The position numbers and the translations under genes were made by a program. Under the pieces are notes generated by a model. That model saw nothing but the letters and a program-made list of their open reading frames with translations, did not search any database and was not told the DNA's origin. 64,000 nt of DNA, taken from NCBI GenBank assembly GCA_024734555.1, contig JANPWX010000074.1, positions 837,369-901,368 on the forward strand, written 5' to 3'. This DNA comes from Trochalopteron elliotii (lineage: Eukaryota; Chordata; Aves; Passeriformes; Leiothrichidae). This document shows positions 12,201 through 27,200 of the stretch, piece by piece. Numbering within the stretch: position 1 is the stretch's first letter; every line of letters starts with the position of its first letter.

Positions 12201-15200
12201 CTTTTTCATGAACCTTATAAATCACTTCTCAGTGCAACAGTATTGAGGATGCTAAGCACTGTCATGATGTAGCTAACCAAGTTTCATTACTTGCTGGAGT
12301 CCTCTGGCAGAGCTTGCAGAGGGATCAGGAGAGACCTTTAAAGTAAAAGCCTTTTCTAATATAGAAAACAGTGCCAAGAAAGGGAAAGGTGACCCCCCAA
12401 ATACATAGATATTTTTAAATAAAAAAAGACATAATTTATAAGATATATAGCTTACATGTAGGCATGTATGCATGTGCATAAACATACGTACACACATATA
12501 TACATTTTTTTCTCTCCCTCTCTCTGTCATAAATATAGTGTGTTGTAATTTTAACTAGCTAAAACTAAAATATATATCACTCACAGCAAAGTTCTACTTC
12601 ACAAAATACACCTTGAATACAAGGTTCAAACAGCTTGATGGGACCTGCACTGTAATTCTGCATTATTTGTTTCTGTAGAAACTGGTTGCACAATGACAAA
12701 TATTATACTGAAATTCATGGCCCTGCCATGGGATGGGATGTATTGTTGTATTCCTCACACAGCCTGCAGCAGGACTGTGACGTTGAAGTTTCTGATGCCC
12801 TAAACAGGATGTCCCATCTGATTCAGTGATAGGATGGGAGCAAGAGCCATGAGCTCTTAAGCTTCTGTCCCTAAGAGGTTGGAACTAGATGATCTTTAAG
12901 GTTCCTTCCCACTGAAGCCATTCTATGAAGTGGTCTCAGCTGTGGATTCAAAACTTTCCACAATTTATCATATTTATTTACCACTAAATTATATACCTTG
13001 TTTATACTTTGTGAAATGCTTCTTTCCAGATTAACAGTACATTGACATTGCTTATCCAGTCATTGTTCTGGGTTTTTCATTGTGAAATCAGTAGCTCTCA
13101 GCTGTGTGACATTTCAGTTACACATCAACACTCAGTAACACTGACTGGGGAAGAGCACAGTAACAACCTGTAGGCCATACATATGTAAAGCACAGAAGTT
13201 ACCAGCTCCTTCTGATACTTCCATTTTTCTTCTCTAAAACTGTGTTAAATATTCTGGACCTATTCAGGGTGCCTGATTTTGAGGAAGATGCTGAAATCTG
13301 TAAGCATTTCTTTCCTGCAAACTTTTATGGTGAGGTGGGCCTGACCTAACATAGAGAGAGCCCCGATATTCCTCAAGTACAAGTGAGATGCTGTGTACAA
13401 TTCCTTACACCCTGCTTGGCAGCCCATAATATCCAACCTGAAGTCCATACATATGTGTATTCTCTGATCACACTGTGCTGTACATTTTCTCTGTTGAGCA
13501 AGAATGACTTGCATGCTCTCATTTCACCCATACAAGTTCTGCTGGGAAATCATGGAAAGATGAAGAGGCTTTTTTTTCTTTTAAATTAAACGCACTCTGG
13601 AGAAATCTGTCCCATGCTCCAAAGGAAAATCAATTTGTGAGAAGGAAAACTGGCAAGCCTTTTGACCTTGAGCTGTAAAGCTGTTGGTAAACACAAATTT
13701 AGTACATTTGGCGCAAACTGTTTCACTAGATTAAAAATTAATTGTACTCTGAGCCCAACTGGACTCTCATACAAACCTGGCTCTTGAACTGGAACACCTG
13801 ACTGAAAGCTAGTGTCATCGGAATAACTAAAGCATAAATAGGCCAGACTACCCAAAAGCAAAGAGAAGAATGAAACTGGCTACAGGAAAAAAAAAAAAAA
13901 AACTGAAGTAAAAAATCTCATTTCAAGACTTTTACATAACAGAAAATCTTGCTTACGGTCTTCAACAAAGTATGGATTGGTTTCTGGAGTGTAGTGCTCC
14001 TCAAAGTCAACTAAAGCATCCTGTCCATATGGCCGCCGAGATCCTGGAACAGGAATGTTGCACAGCTGGGCGTAATCCTCTGAGGGGGGAAGGAAAATAA
14101 GATATAAAAGTAAACACACTTGTAACACAGGCTGCATTACATTAGCCCCAGTGAGCTGTGGTTCATATTTGCTGGAAATAAACTTATCTTCCTAGAAATG
14201 CCATAAATCTGCAGAAAAGAAAATTTCCAGAAAGCATTTTCTCTTCAAGAAGGATGTCATTACAACGTTAATGAGCCAAATATATACTATTAAGTCATAA
14301 CAGGGATAACACCAGGGATCGATTTGAGTCAATAACTGTACAAAAAGTTACAGGTCAGGTTCTTCTGCTCAGCATGGGAAGCAAGAGCCGAGGGATGCTG
14401 TGTATCCCACTACTAATGCACTTCTCTCCAGGGCTATCTCTGTTTATACTCCTCATTCTGTGGAACAAAGGCTATCCCCGACCATCATGGCTGCTAGTGG
14501 AAGCCTCCCCAAAGGAAGTAAATTAGTAAAAAAGGTATAGCCAATATTTCTGGCACTATCAGCCAACCTGCAGAAATCAGAGTGAAAAATACTTCTAAAA
14601 TAGCCCTCACTTATCTACAAACTGTACGTTCAACCCACAGGCTTAAAAGGGTGAGTGCTGTTCAAAGTCTCCTTGGCCATGAACCTCAAAGAGCACAGGG
14701 AAACACACAAAGAGCACAGGGAAACACACAGGAGAAATAGCTACATCTGATTTTGTGCCTCTCGACTCACAACCTGAGACCAAAGCAATTCTTCATTTTA
14801 GGTGTCAGAGTCCATATTTGAAAAATTTATGCAAAGTTTGACTCTCGTAAATCAAATAAAAATTGTGTCAACTCTGTTTCTATTACCCTTTACTAAAAGA
14901 TTTACGATACAATTTATTTGAAAACAGAAATATTGTTAAAATACAGCAACCCAGGTGCTCTTTTACTGTTGCTACAGTCTATTTAGTATCTGGTTCTGTG
15001 AAGATTGCCTGGTGTTCTGAGAATCAGGCAGAGAAAGGATGGGAAAGAAAAACCACCAAAAGAGAGGGAGGAAAAAAAGCCCTAAGCAGATACAAAATCC
15101 AAGAATTGCAGATGGTTGCAGAGCCAGAAACCTCATGCTGTGTAGAACTGTCCCAGACAGCAAATAGTTGGATAAGTCCAGACTGCCTCTAGACAGTACA

Positions 15201-18200
15201 GAGCACAGCCCTACTTGCTGTCCAGCACTGTAATTTTATTTTTACAGGTAGTATCTCCTCCACCTGGAACGATTTTATTTTGTACTGAAGAAACCAAAGT
15301 GTTCAAAAAGTCTGTTTGAATTCTGTGGTCAACAACTTGGCCCTTTGAGAGCACAAGACAGAGCAGTACAGGCAAAGCTTGTCTGTGCACACCTAGAGCT
15401 GCCATGGCTGCCAGTCCAAGTCTGCAGCACCAACTCTCCAGAGAACTTACAAATCATTATAAATCCCACCATATTCTGCAGCAAGAGCAAAGTGGTTTCC
15501 TTTGAGGTATGTCCTCCAGAATATATTTATATACAGTAATAGTATTCAAACACCACTTTCCTCTCCCAGAGAACAAAGTACACTGCCCAAGAGCAACATC
15601 CCAGGGTACAGGAAACAAAGCCAGCATGGCAAAATAAACAACATATAGCAAAAGTTACTTACATCCCCGACTGCACAGCTTCCCACTGAGATACTGTGAT
15701 AATAAGCATAATTTTAGGAGTTGTCATAGGACCAGAAACACCCCATTCTTTCTTCCCCACATCTAACCCCAGATTAACATCCATTCATGGGGACAGGAGT
15801 GACCCCTTCATTCATATGTACACACAGGAAAGCTATGCAGAATAGTAAAAGGACTTTCCAACAGATGCCCGCAAATGTTCTTGGCAAAGGAAATCCATGT
15901 TCTACCACAAAATACTAATTCATCTGGCTTATGTGGAAGAAACCACTACATAAAAACAGTCGGTGAAAGGCAAAGGGATGAGACAAGCAGCTCTTAGGGG
16001 TTGCTGCTTCTTCCACATGAATGTGATCTGATGGGAAGGACTGAGCAGAACCTGGACACTGGCTTCCCAGATTACTCAGTGCTAATTTTGCCATTAGTGA
16101 TACTGATACTATAAACCATGTTTTAGTTCTGAAGGAAGCAGTTGGAACTTTTGAAAATCCATAGAGCTGGAGCTCACATGTATGTGAGCGTTGCATAGTT
16201 GAATGATTGTGCAAGACTATTTTATATTGCATGTCTGCCAGTGCAAAGTTGTTTAACATCTGAAGAAGAATTAAGAAATGTTGACAATAGAAACTTGTTT
16301 TCTGCCCCACTGGTCCCTCAAAAATCAAGTTCTGAATGTCTGCATTTTTAGGTCTTATACCTGTAATACTCTCTTAATACTGCATGCTCTGTTTAGCGGT
16401 CCAAGTAGTGTAGACCAAATCTCTTGTCTTTTATAACATGTTGATTCAGTCACAAGGTGCTTGGGCAATAAACCCAACAGTGACTCACCTAAGGAACCAA
16501 CAGCAGAAATTCAGGACCAATAACAGTGATAAGTTGGCTATTCTGGTAAGTTATCTATTCCATCTTTCTCAGCTTATCTTTTTCTTCTTCTTCCTCTTTT
16601 TTTTTCTTTCTCTCTCAGGGAAGAAAAGGGTGAGCAGAGAGGAGAGTACAAAGACTGAAAGGTATATGGGGGGGGCACATTCTGCAAAGGTCATGAGAAC
16701 CAGTGTTTTGAAATAAAGTAGATATGAGACTTGGATCCCTGACAGAAATGAACCCATCAGAGTGCCCCTGTGGAGGACAGAACAAGTTACAGCAATGACA
16801 CTTTCTGTTGTTTTAAACTTTTCCCCTTGCTATGCTATGTTTCTACAGTTCAAATTAAAAATAATGTATTTTGGGTCTCTGTGATGTGTGCTGGTCACGG
16901 TTTTCCAGGGGAGGGAACTAAACGAACAGAGTGCTGTAAGATTTGTGGGTGAAAGCATGACAGGTGCACAGAAGCTTGCAGGCAAGTATTCAAATGGCAG
17001 AACAGCATGACATTGCCCTAGGGAGATGAAAAGAGACTGAGATCAAGAGGGTGGTAAGGGGGCACAGACCAAGTGAATGTGTAACTACCCCTCAATGACT
17101 GAAATGTTTTAGTTGTCACAGAAATCAATGCTCACTTTGAAAAGAATCTTTCAAGTAAATTTGAAATAAAATATTCTGCAATTCACAATGAACGAAGAAA
17201 CCTTTTTCTATATGAATTTATTTTTTCTGCTCACTCATCTCTTGGCTGTGATCAGGGACAATACAACTACAGTTCAAAGGGAAAAAAAAACCCTTTGTTT
17301 TTAATACAGTTTAGTCTACATTGGTCCATGTGTTTCTAAGTTTTTCTCATAACTTGCAAATGAAGCATAGAGACAGCTTGTTGTATAACTTAGGGTGGCT
17401 ATTATAAAAGGAAGTTGATGTATGCTTCCAAAAATGTACAGGGCATTTTTAAAGTCAGATGTATTCCATATTAAACAAGTGTTAGGGGATTACATCTAGA
17501 CACACATGTGTACTGGCAGAGATGTTAGCTGTAATTGGTGATGAAAGCTCGGCTGACAGAGACGACACAATATAAATTGGATGGACTGACTGACTTTAGG
17601 TGCTTGTAAGCAAAAATGCAGCTGTGCAAATGTGCATCTAATTTGCATATATAGTTGTAACTGAGCAAGCCCTTGTGAGCCTTACTTGTACCCAGAGGCT
17701 TAAAAATCCTAACATCAGAAATACCATTCCATATTTCACGTATTTAAAAAAAATATTATATGAAAAGCTTTTCTTGACACAACCGTAAGACAACTACACC
17801 ACAGCCAGTCCAGCTCCTGCCCATAAAGAAAGCCTTATTTTTGTTCCAGCTCCTCAGAAATGCCACCATCACACACACAAAAGAAGCCAAGACTAAGACA
17901 CCAAACCAGATCCTTCAAATGATTTAAGAATGCAACAGTTTCACCAAAGGTTCTGGACATCAGTCTAAATCGGTTAAGTTTATGCATCATATGCGAACTA
18001 AAGCTAAAGGTATTTCTGCTCTATATTTATATGGTTCTATTTGACAATTTTGAGAACTTCATTGACGTTGCCCATGGATAGATGCTAAGGTTTGCAGGGA
18101 ACAGCATTCATATCTATTCTACAAGTTAAGAAAAATGTAAGGGTATCAGTCTTAAAGGTTATTTTTCATTAGTTAAGAGGGATGTTCATATTCTCTCATG

Positions 18201-21200
18201 GACACACTCTAAATTAAATCCCTGAAAAAGATTCACAGTGGATGTAAAGCTCTTGCTAACTGAAATAATTACCAAACTGATTGTCTCAAAACCTCTTGGT
18301 AGTGGTGACCTTTGGCTCCTCTATTAATGCTGCTCAAGTTTCCTAAAATAATCTTCCCTCTCCTTTTGCTCCAAGTAGATGGTTAAAAGTTGTAGTAAAA
18401 GTCAGGTTGTTTCTAACACAACTTTGCACACTGACTTTCTGACTCCTTGCTGATTTCCACATACACTTGGAATGTGAGGTTCCACAAGAAAGAACCTTTA
18501 GTCAAAACTACTCAGCATGTCTCTCCTAACCTTCAGAAAAAGCACTGAAACTCTTCATCAACAGAAATTAAATCAGCCAAAAATCTGCACAACCAAACAC
18601 AGGAATTTCAATATTCAAGGCCCAATCACTGCAATATTTTAAGCTAAGAGGATATAATCCATTTGACCAGAGTCCTTACCACAAAGGAAGGTGGCACAAT
18701 GCCATCCTAAATGGAAAGATGAGCAACGATCTACAAAAATTAATCCAGTGCCTCCCTGCTGATCTTTACCATCCCAAAAGAGGACAGATGAAAACTCCTC
18801 CTTTACACACATGGGTTTTTCCTGTACTTCCAGATCTTCATGAGTGACATTAGCCAGAACTTAAAGAGAACACTGTGTTCTCATAATATGGAAGCTCAGC
18901 CCAGAACTAACTCATAATGTTTACAAAGGATACACAGAGTTCCTTTGCAACAAAAATGCAATCCAAACAATCTGTTCTGCCAGAAATGGGCAGAATTCAA
19001 CTCTGTGTAGGCATCTCTGAGGATCTGCATCTGAATTAGCTGTTCATTGTCCATTTTAATCTATGGAAAGACATAACCACTTCTAGGACAGCATCTCCTT
19101 GTAAAGCACATGTCTAGAACAGGGGAATATATTGCTCAGGGTGCTGATTTATCTTTCCTGATGGAAGGAACAGCTGGCAGGACCAGCACTGATATGGGTT
19201 TGTATATAAAAAACACAATATGAAACTGTCCAAGAGAAAACCTACATTATACAACACCCCAGGTGATTAATGTTACCTACTACTCTCAGCGTTCTTCTAG
19301 CATGGGCTAAGGTGGAGATAAAGAGAAAACTTCCAACACAATATGAACAGCAGGTCTTTATGTGACTTCTAATCCCACAGAACACCTGAAACCTCTACTG
19401 ACTGAAGATCTACCATTGCTATTTTCTGCAGATCTTCTTAACATAAAGTGGTTCCATAAAACCCCACAAAGTAACAGAATTTAAAACTTAGGAGTAGAAA
19501 AAGTATTTCTATGGACACACACTTCTATAATAAACTGAATGCTGGTGCCTTTTACAGTTGCCTGAGAATACATTCATGACACTATCTTAGTACTCACACC
19601 AACAAAAAAGGCCTAAGTTACAGATGTAGTAATGTATCCCCGCTCTCAATAGTTATTAAAACATCTACTAAAGCTGCTGAGGTCCAGACTTACTTCACCT
19701 TGTTTTCCTGTATCAAAGCTTCTCCAGGCAGCCAGCTACAGAAGAGAAAGCACCCTCCTTATTGATAGACATCTCTTTGGTTCAGGAGCTTGTAACACCA
19801 CCTTACCAGCATCTTAAGGTGTTACTGAAGCAAAGGTGGTACTGCACTGCAATAGCCTCAAAAGTATCATTTTGCAAATACAAAAATAGGCTGTCTCTGT
19901 AAATTAAATGCCCACCCCAGCAGACCACATTACTCAACATTTTCTAGCTGTTAGTTCTATCTCCTATTTTCAAATTTCCTGTAACCATACACCTTGCCCA
20001 AAATCCATTCCAGTCCCCTAAGAGTCTTGCAAGAGCTTCTGGAGTCTCAGACTGTTTACAGTTCAGGTCCTGCAAGTTCAAGTTAACTTAAGGTGCATAT
20101 GGCTTTATTTTAGATTTAGATTTGGGCCAGTTGCTCTGTTTTCTGGCCTGGAGGCTTTGACCCAGCTGCTAAACCTACTGGTGCCTGTTCTGCTACCAGT
20201 TACTAGACCATGGACTCTGGATGGATGGAGTTGGGCTGCTAGGCACTAATAGTGAACTGACCAAGGAAGCAGAACTTCTGAAGGCAAGTCAATCCAACAT
20301 GTACTTTTTGAATGGGTGCAATGAAGAAAGGATGTTTTGCTGTTGTTTTCTAAACCAAAAAGTATCCAATTTTCTAATTTTCCTCAGTTGGTCAATTTCT
20401 ACAGATTGCCAATGACAAACCTCAAGTGACACCGAAGTTTTTCAAGGATAATTACTAAACTGTTATTACTGTTCTTTGGGCAAATACAGACTAATGACAC
20501 TGTGAGCTCAGAGAGAATGCACTTCAGTATTGACATTTTGGTATTGGATGAAATCTGTGAAAAGTCTTTATCTGCAATATGATATCGTAAGATAATAATG
20601 TAATTGAAAACAACATCTTTACATCCCTTGTTTGCACGAGTCAGATGTACTCAACCACAGCACTACAGCTCATGTTTGCAGTATTTTCATCAGGACTTTG
20701 AACTAATATTTTGAATTTGTTCCTCAACATTGTCATCAAAATACTTATCAGTCTTACTGTTGTTAAGATGTTGCTGTTGATATTTGTTGCAACATCAACA
20801 AATGCAACTTATTTTTGTCTCATTTTCTGAATGTTTGGAGTCATTTCAGTGGGGTTTGTTTAATTAAGCACTGATAAGTAGTTTTTAGAAACAGCAGCAA
20901 CCATGTAAGTTCTTTCAGGTAGATTTAAGATTGTATTTCTTTTTGCTTAATGTGGATAAATTCTTACAAAATTGCTCTATCTTCCCACTGTTTTTATGCT
21001 GGATCCTACTTGAACAGGATATTTAAATCTTCATGAAAAATGGAAGCACTTTAAAGACAAGTTGGGTTACAAAAGCTAGAGGTTATTTTTAGAAAAGCAT
21101 TAATATCTTTAGAAGGGACTTGCAAAAGTATCACTTATGGTGGTAGGCCTGTATTTCCTTCTTTCTAAGGGTGGTGACCAGATCTTCAAATACAATGGGA

Positions 21201-24200
21201 CTATAAACAAGGTAAAAGGAAACCATGGATCTGTACTATGATCCAACCGATTTCATGGTGGAAATCTTGTGGTGATAACACTTCTCACATCACCAGGTCT
21301 TCTTTAACATGTGTTACAAATCTTCAGAAAGCCCCTAACTGGGGAAATAAGCAAACACCTTCAGAAGTAAACCCAGCCAACACAATACCTAAGTATTTAA
21401 AAATGGAGAAATTCCAAGTTCCCCAGCCAGGACTTGAACCTGTGACCTGATGGCCTGGAGGTGTGAAAGCACTCTCTTGAGCCAATGATATCACTTTAAG
21501 TGCTACAGACTGAAGACATGTCAAATTAATCATTTATTCAGCTCAGTCAGCTTTAAATTTTTCTTGGTAAACGTTCCTGAACACAGAGAAAGGCTTCCAG
21601 GTTTCTGTGTGGGTGCGTACACATGCGTGTGAGGACAAATGAGCACATACCATCTCCACTACGAAACGAGAGTTTGTATTTTTGTTCTGACAAAATAAAC
21701 ATTCAATATGCTTTTATTTTCAACTATGTTCTAATCTATAAGGATAATTTAAAGTATTTGGGATCAAAGTATGCCTCATAGTTTCTGTTAAAGCAGATAC
21801 TTGTCAATGCAAATGAAACATCACATCAAAGTTACCTTGTGTCTGGAGGGAGAAAGATTTTATTATCCAACATAATGCTCTTCAGCTTTGACTAAGGATC
21901 ATCCAACTGATGTTTAGGATGTTATCCACTGGGAACCTCCACGTAATTTTTTAAATGAATTTCTCAGTTTTCTTCACAGAGCTAGTGGGGATTTGCACCC
22001 CACTGTCGGCACAGGATTGAGGCACCAGAATCCTGTGTTCCTAATGATCAAAATACATCTAATATTTTCAGACTGAAATAGTTCCAATTTTTTCCCCTCA
22101 TATCAGCACTTTTGTTTAAATGAAAAGCTTCTGGGAATCCTCCATGATTGTGCTCTAGAGGAGAGTCTTAGAACTTGCAGCCTTTGTTCTGCAGCTATGT
22201 TTGGAATTTTTCACCTTCCCTTGTGAGGCAGGTTCTCTTTGCTTGACCATGTTGGTGGTCCTTCTCTCTTTCTTTTCAGATTTATCCTGCTTTAAATGTA
22301 ACTAGCTAAAAATCTCCTGAAGTAAATCTTGTACCTAATTTAACTCTAACAGGAAGAGCTTATCTTTGCTGTCTCAGGATTACATGCTTGCATGACACAG
22401 ATGGGCCATTCTCACCATGTGATAAACTTTGTACGAAGAAAAACTCCTTTAATCTGCTCAATCTTTCCACTTGAGGAGTTCCAGTTCATAGCAATGATTC
22501 TTGCTGTTAGCTGTTGTCCTATATTTATCTTACTATTGCATTTCTTTCCATTGTATTTGTTATTCTAGCAGGTATAGTAATTTGATGTCCTCATATAAGA
22601 TTTGTTCTGACAAAGACATTTCAGAGATTTCCATATCTTATAAATCAAGCTGTCATGCCCTGTTTTTCATTTCAGTCTTTTCCTGGGGTAAGCATCAGCC
22701 AGCAGGTACCCCAGCCAACATCATCAAAATCAGATGCTTTTTTTTTCCAGTTGCTGCATTTCCAAAGCAAACTCAAACAAGTAAAGATATCTAAGAACAG
22801 GTTCAGGGACACTGCAAGTAAATTATAAAATCATACAACCCAAGCAGACAGAAACAACCACATTAATGCTTCACTGAGCTTTTCTATGTAGTTTTTTAAT
22901 TCCTGGGTTTTTGCTACAAGTAAAACATGTATTCCTTTAGCCACAACATTACCATTAGAATAACACAGGCCCAAGTAAAAATCCAGGAATGTTCACAATA
23001 AAATGCTTTACCAGTGCAGGATGGTATTCCTACATGGAAAGATATGTCACTGAAAGACACATTTATAGTAAGAAAGCTGCATCCAAACTAGACCTTGGAT
23101 GGGGGGAGGAAGAAGTTAGTATCATACCAGACCGTGTATACCAGGGCTGATATATCTCAGGCACAGCATGACATATACCTATGCTGCATCCACTGGCCCC
23201 AGTCCCCAGAAATAAATCTGCATGTCAATGACATTTCTCTCTATATCCATTCAGCTTTTGTAGCCACCACAAGTAGCACCTTCTATGAGAAATATCACAG
23301 AAGAGTATCTGATTTCCAAACTCGTAAACAAAATACAGCCTTTAAAAACACGACAGACAGCTTTCTTTTTAACCCTAAATTGTACTCCCTGGAAATTCTT
23401 CAGTCCTTATTGGCAACCCATTTCTCTTCACTTGAGGGGCTGGGGGTTTTTTGTTCTTTCTTACAGAAAGGCGCAGGTACAGAGGCAAGGGATGAAAGTG
23501 AAGAAGCATTTCAGGTTCCATTCTGAGAAGCGAGGCGCGCGTTTCCTTACCCGACTCCTTCATGGGGCACAGCGCGCACTGCATGCCCCAGGCCTCCCCG
23601 TACAGGCAGCAGCACTCCGTGTACGTGGTCTGCTTTCCAACCAGCGGCCGACTGCAGACAAAATCCTCACTTAGGTGCTGCCAGCAGAGGTCCTGGTAGA
23701 CCTCAGCTTCTTCCGTTTGCTCTGATGGAGAAGACAGGATAAGGTCATCATCACGGCACTGTTATTTAACTATACATTATTATAATTTATCACTATACAT
23801 TACTAGTATAATGATAAATTTTATAAATTTAGGTTAGAAAAAATAGCTTAGCTTTACAGACTTTGCTGAATACAAATTTAAGCTTAGAAGTCATGACCTT
23901 TTTGAAGTGCCTGAGGTGGCTCATCTCTTGAATATTCAGCTTTGGAAAAATCTTAAAAGGTTCTGAGTTGTCACATTAGGCCAATTTAAAAGCACATTGT
24001 GTTGGATACCCCAAAACCAAATTTTTCTAAATCACAGTCTTTGCTGAATACTTAACATGGATTCAGCTCGGCTCCCATGGAAGTTAACAGAGCTTGACAA
24101 AAACCAGCATTGGGAGAGAGGTGAATGTTTAGGGAACTCCATCCACACAATGGATCTTTACAAGTTACTTTGCTTTTCTTATATTGCTGTCAATGGCATC

Positions 24201-27200
24201 TGAAAGAACTTTTACAACTAGGGCAGAGCTGAACAAAAATGCTACATGGGCTCCCTGGGAGACTGGACAAATACTCGGAAGAGAGAGTCCCATTAACTAA
24301 ACAGACAAACTACATCAGTCTCAGGAAATCCCCTGAGCTGAAAATAGCTGGAGGCTGAGAGAGTGCTGGGGAGGGTGAAGAGAAGTATTGTTTATCTGTC
24401 CTCCTGGTCTCTAATCATCCACTTACAGCTATTGTTAGAGACAGAACACTGCTGTGAACTACTGTCACATTCTTATGGACATTAACAAAAATCTGTATTT
24501 TTGTCAAGGCTGGAGTATTTCAGAGGCATAATAGTTTTGACACAGATCTCAGAAGAAACCATTCCCAGTCCCAGCAAGTTCTGATCACTGTTGATCAGGA
24601 GAGGAACTGTAAACTTAATCTGCCACTTGGAATGCAAAAACCTCAGCACAACTGTTTTGTGAAGACATCTGCAAGGTTTTGATTTTGTTCCAACACAGAG
24701 TGAAAAATAAGTGTCGTCACAAACCAAGGTTCTGTTTTGTCTGTGCATATCCATTTACTGCATTTTTACATTATGCATGGGTGAATACAGAACTGAAACC
24801 TTGCACAAGAGCAAAACTGAATTCTGAATGCACAAAGGTGATCACAACTTAAATACCTATTCTATTAAGAGCTTGCCAGAACATGCATTGAAAAGCAGCA
24901 GTGGGTCTCTGCAACCAACTCCAAATTTTGGTGGCAGCAAAGGAACCAACCTGACCTCTCCCCCTCTGCATGAGGGGGACATTGCCAGTGGCAATACAAG
25001 GCTTGAGTGCTTTGTGCTGGCTGAGATGATCAGTGCTGTGTCAGCCTGAATGTCTTATGACACAAGACCCTTTGGGCTCTTGCATTCTCTTCATATCCTA
25101 GATGAACGCAAAGGACAATCCTGCTCTTGGTTTGTTTAACTGAAGATCGAACAATAGAAACGCTGTGGTTCTTTCACAGCTTCAGGCAACAGCGTGACCG
25201 CATTACTCCTCAAAATATCAGCCTTACAATTTGGAGTGACTAAAGCAGGCATTTAGCTGCATTCCCATTTCCTTTTACAGAAGCATCTCAGGAAAATTCA
25301 CTGCAAGTTGCAGGAACCAGACGTCCAGATTTATGGCTATACAGTGCCAGCATTAAATCAAACCCATTGTAACAATTCTTTCGAAGACATGAGTGGCATA
25401 GACAAAACTGTGCAGACTGCATAATGCTCTGAATTTCTGAGACGTTTCTAAGGGTCTCATACTATCTAACTTTTTTTCTGAAATCAGTGTCTACCAAAAT
25501 GAAAAGAACACACAAAAATGTTACTTTAACAGTGACGTTGAAGCCCACAGCTTGAAGCCGTGAGCTCAATGGACCTTCAGTGTTAATCAACTGAAAGCAC
25601 ACATAAAATCTTAGCTATTTCCTCCTATATCGTGTCATTCCTGTTTTTGTTTTACTTTGGTAGGACTGAATCTCGAGACTTAGCCTGCAGCCAAACCCCA
25701 GCCTTACTGAGACAGCAAACAGGCTGTGCCTCATTACCTACAAGGCTGGACAAGGCAGACGCAGAGCTGGTGAACTGGCTGAAGACTCCTCAGCCCGAGC
25801 CTAATCTCACAATACTTCCAGCAATGTCCTGTCTGTATAGGCAAAGTGGAGCACTGTGGAATCCTACATCACGATGCCTTCTGGATCAACAGACGACGGT
25901 CCAAGCATTGCCTTCCAAAATCCTCCAGAAGAGCAGGCTCATCCAAGGATGACCCAGTCTAAGCTTAGACTTTGGGTCTGTAGCCATGTCAGCACCACCT
26001 CGTAGAGGTGTACTCACTTCAGTAATATGTATAATGGATCATACCACTTGAATCTGCTGGTCTGATGCATCGCTTTTCTGTTGCGTCCAAAACCATTGGG
26101 TGTGTACAGAAACAGTTGTAAGATCCTTCTGTGTTAATGCACTGGCCATCAATACAGCTGTTTGGGTCCTGACATTCATCCGTGTCTTTAAAATGGAAGG
26201 AAATGTATCAAGGAGAGCCAGCACAAAGCATTTGCATTGTGTTAATATATGTTTCTATTTTCCTATATTAGGAGCAGACTTCACTGCATGCCTTCTGTAA
26301 ATTACCATGAATTCCCAATGCTGGCAAAAAATCTTGCCTGTGCCCACGGAAAAGGACAGACATCTGAAGGATGCTGACTTCCTCTTCTCAAGTCTTAGGG
26401 AGCTAGAAGGGAGAAGTACTAGGGAGGATAAGGAGGCTTGTTGGAGGGATTGCAGTGCCAGGAGTACCCTGCACTTAGTATAGCTGCCACTGGTTCCCAC
26501 ATTTGTCTCCCTTTAGGACAATACCAGCAGTCATTAGAGGTGGGCATACTCTTAGTGATTCTTCATAAGCTTGTCAGAAGAAGGGATAACCTTACCTAGC
26601 CATGGTAGTTATATTTCTTAGTTTGTCTTGGAAAGCAAAAGCTGAAATTAAGCTCAAAGGGAAGAGCAGGCCAGTTCAGATAAATTACATTTAATCAGCT
26701 AAAATCCCACCCGTTGTAAAGAATAATCATAGAATCCCAAGGTAAAAGGCTCTCTTACTGCAGTTGCAAAAATTGCTTCCTTTTATTATGCTATTCTGCA
26801 CATTATACATGGTTCTCTGCTTACAAAGCAAAAGCCAGGGTCATGGTCATGTGTAATTTTCACTTGAATACCAGAACCAAAGCAGTACAAGGTTGTGCAG
26901 GCTAAAATGGGCTTATCAATGACCTCAACTGTAATTTCACATTGCATATTAACTCCTTGTGGAAAATATCTGTCCTTGTAACAAAAAAAATAGTCTGCAT
27001 TAATTTGATTCAGTATAGTAAACCCAGAACACTTACCAAATGGAAGGTGAGATTCAACATACAGTTTTCACTGCTCACCCCATATATAAAGAACAGAAGG
27101 TTAAATTGTACCTTGGCAGAGTGAAGCAGCAGCGTGCGTGTAAGGAGAGAGCCCTCTCTGATCACTCTGTGCTGCCTGCATTAAGGCTGGCACCATCTCT

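Larger units (their letters stand above)
14080..23550 (-). other. LTBP1 intron (9.5 kb) splitting the final TB domain
   Basis: A large GT-AG intron between cysteines 7 and 8 of the last TB domain. It contains a 21-bp tandem duplication (14688-14729), a pyrimidine-rich tract (about 16570-16618, plus strand) and a tRNA-like A/B box pair (21430-21484, minus). I recognise nothing else in the 17.0-21.2 kb part, which looks like unique intronic DNA. Confidence 0.8.

Noticed and set aside
16570..16622. Strong-looking plus-strand pyrimidine tract followed by cag, like a splice acceptor
   Set aside because: No coding frame or donor pairs with it on the plus strand; probably chance in a pyrimidine-rich tract.
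20776..20801. Short inverted repeat around gttgatatttgttgcaac
   Set aside because: Stem of only about seven bases, expected by chance.
26039..26224. 61-codon minus ORF overlapping the EGF exon at 26045-26185
   Set aside because: Wrong frame; the exon's true frame (DTDEC...) has all six EGF cysteines and splices correctly on both sides.
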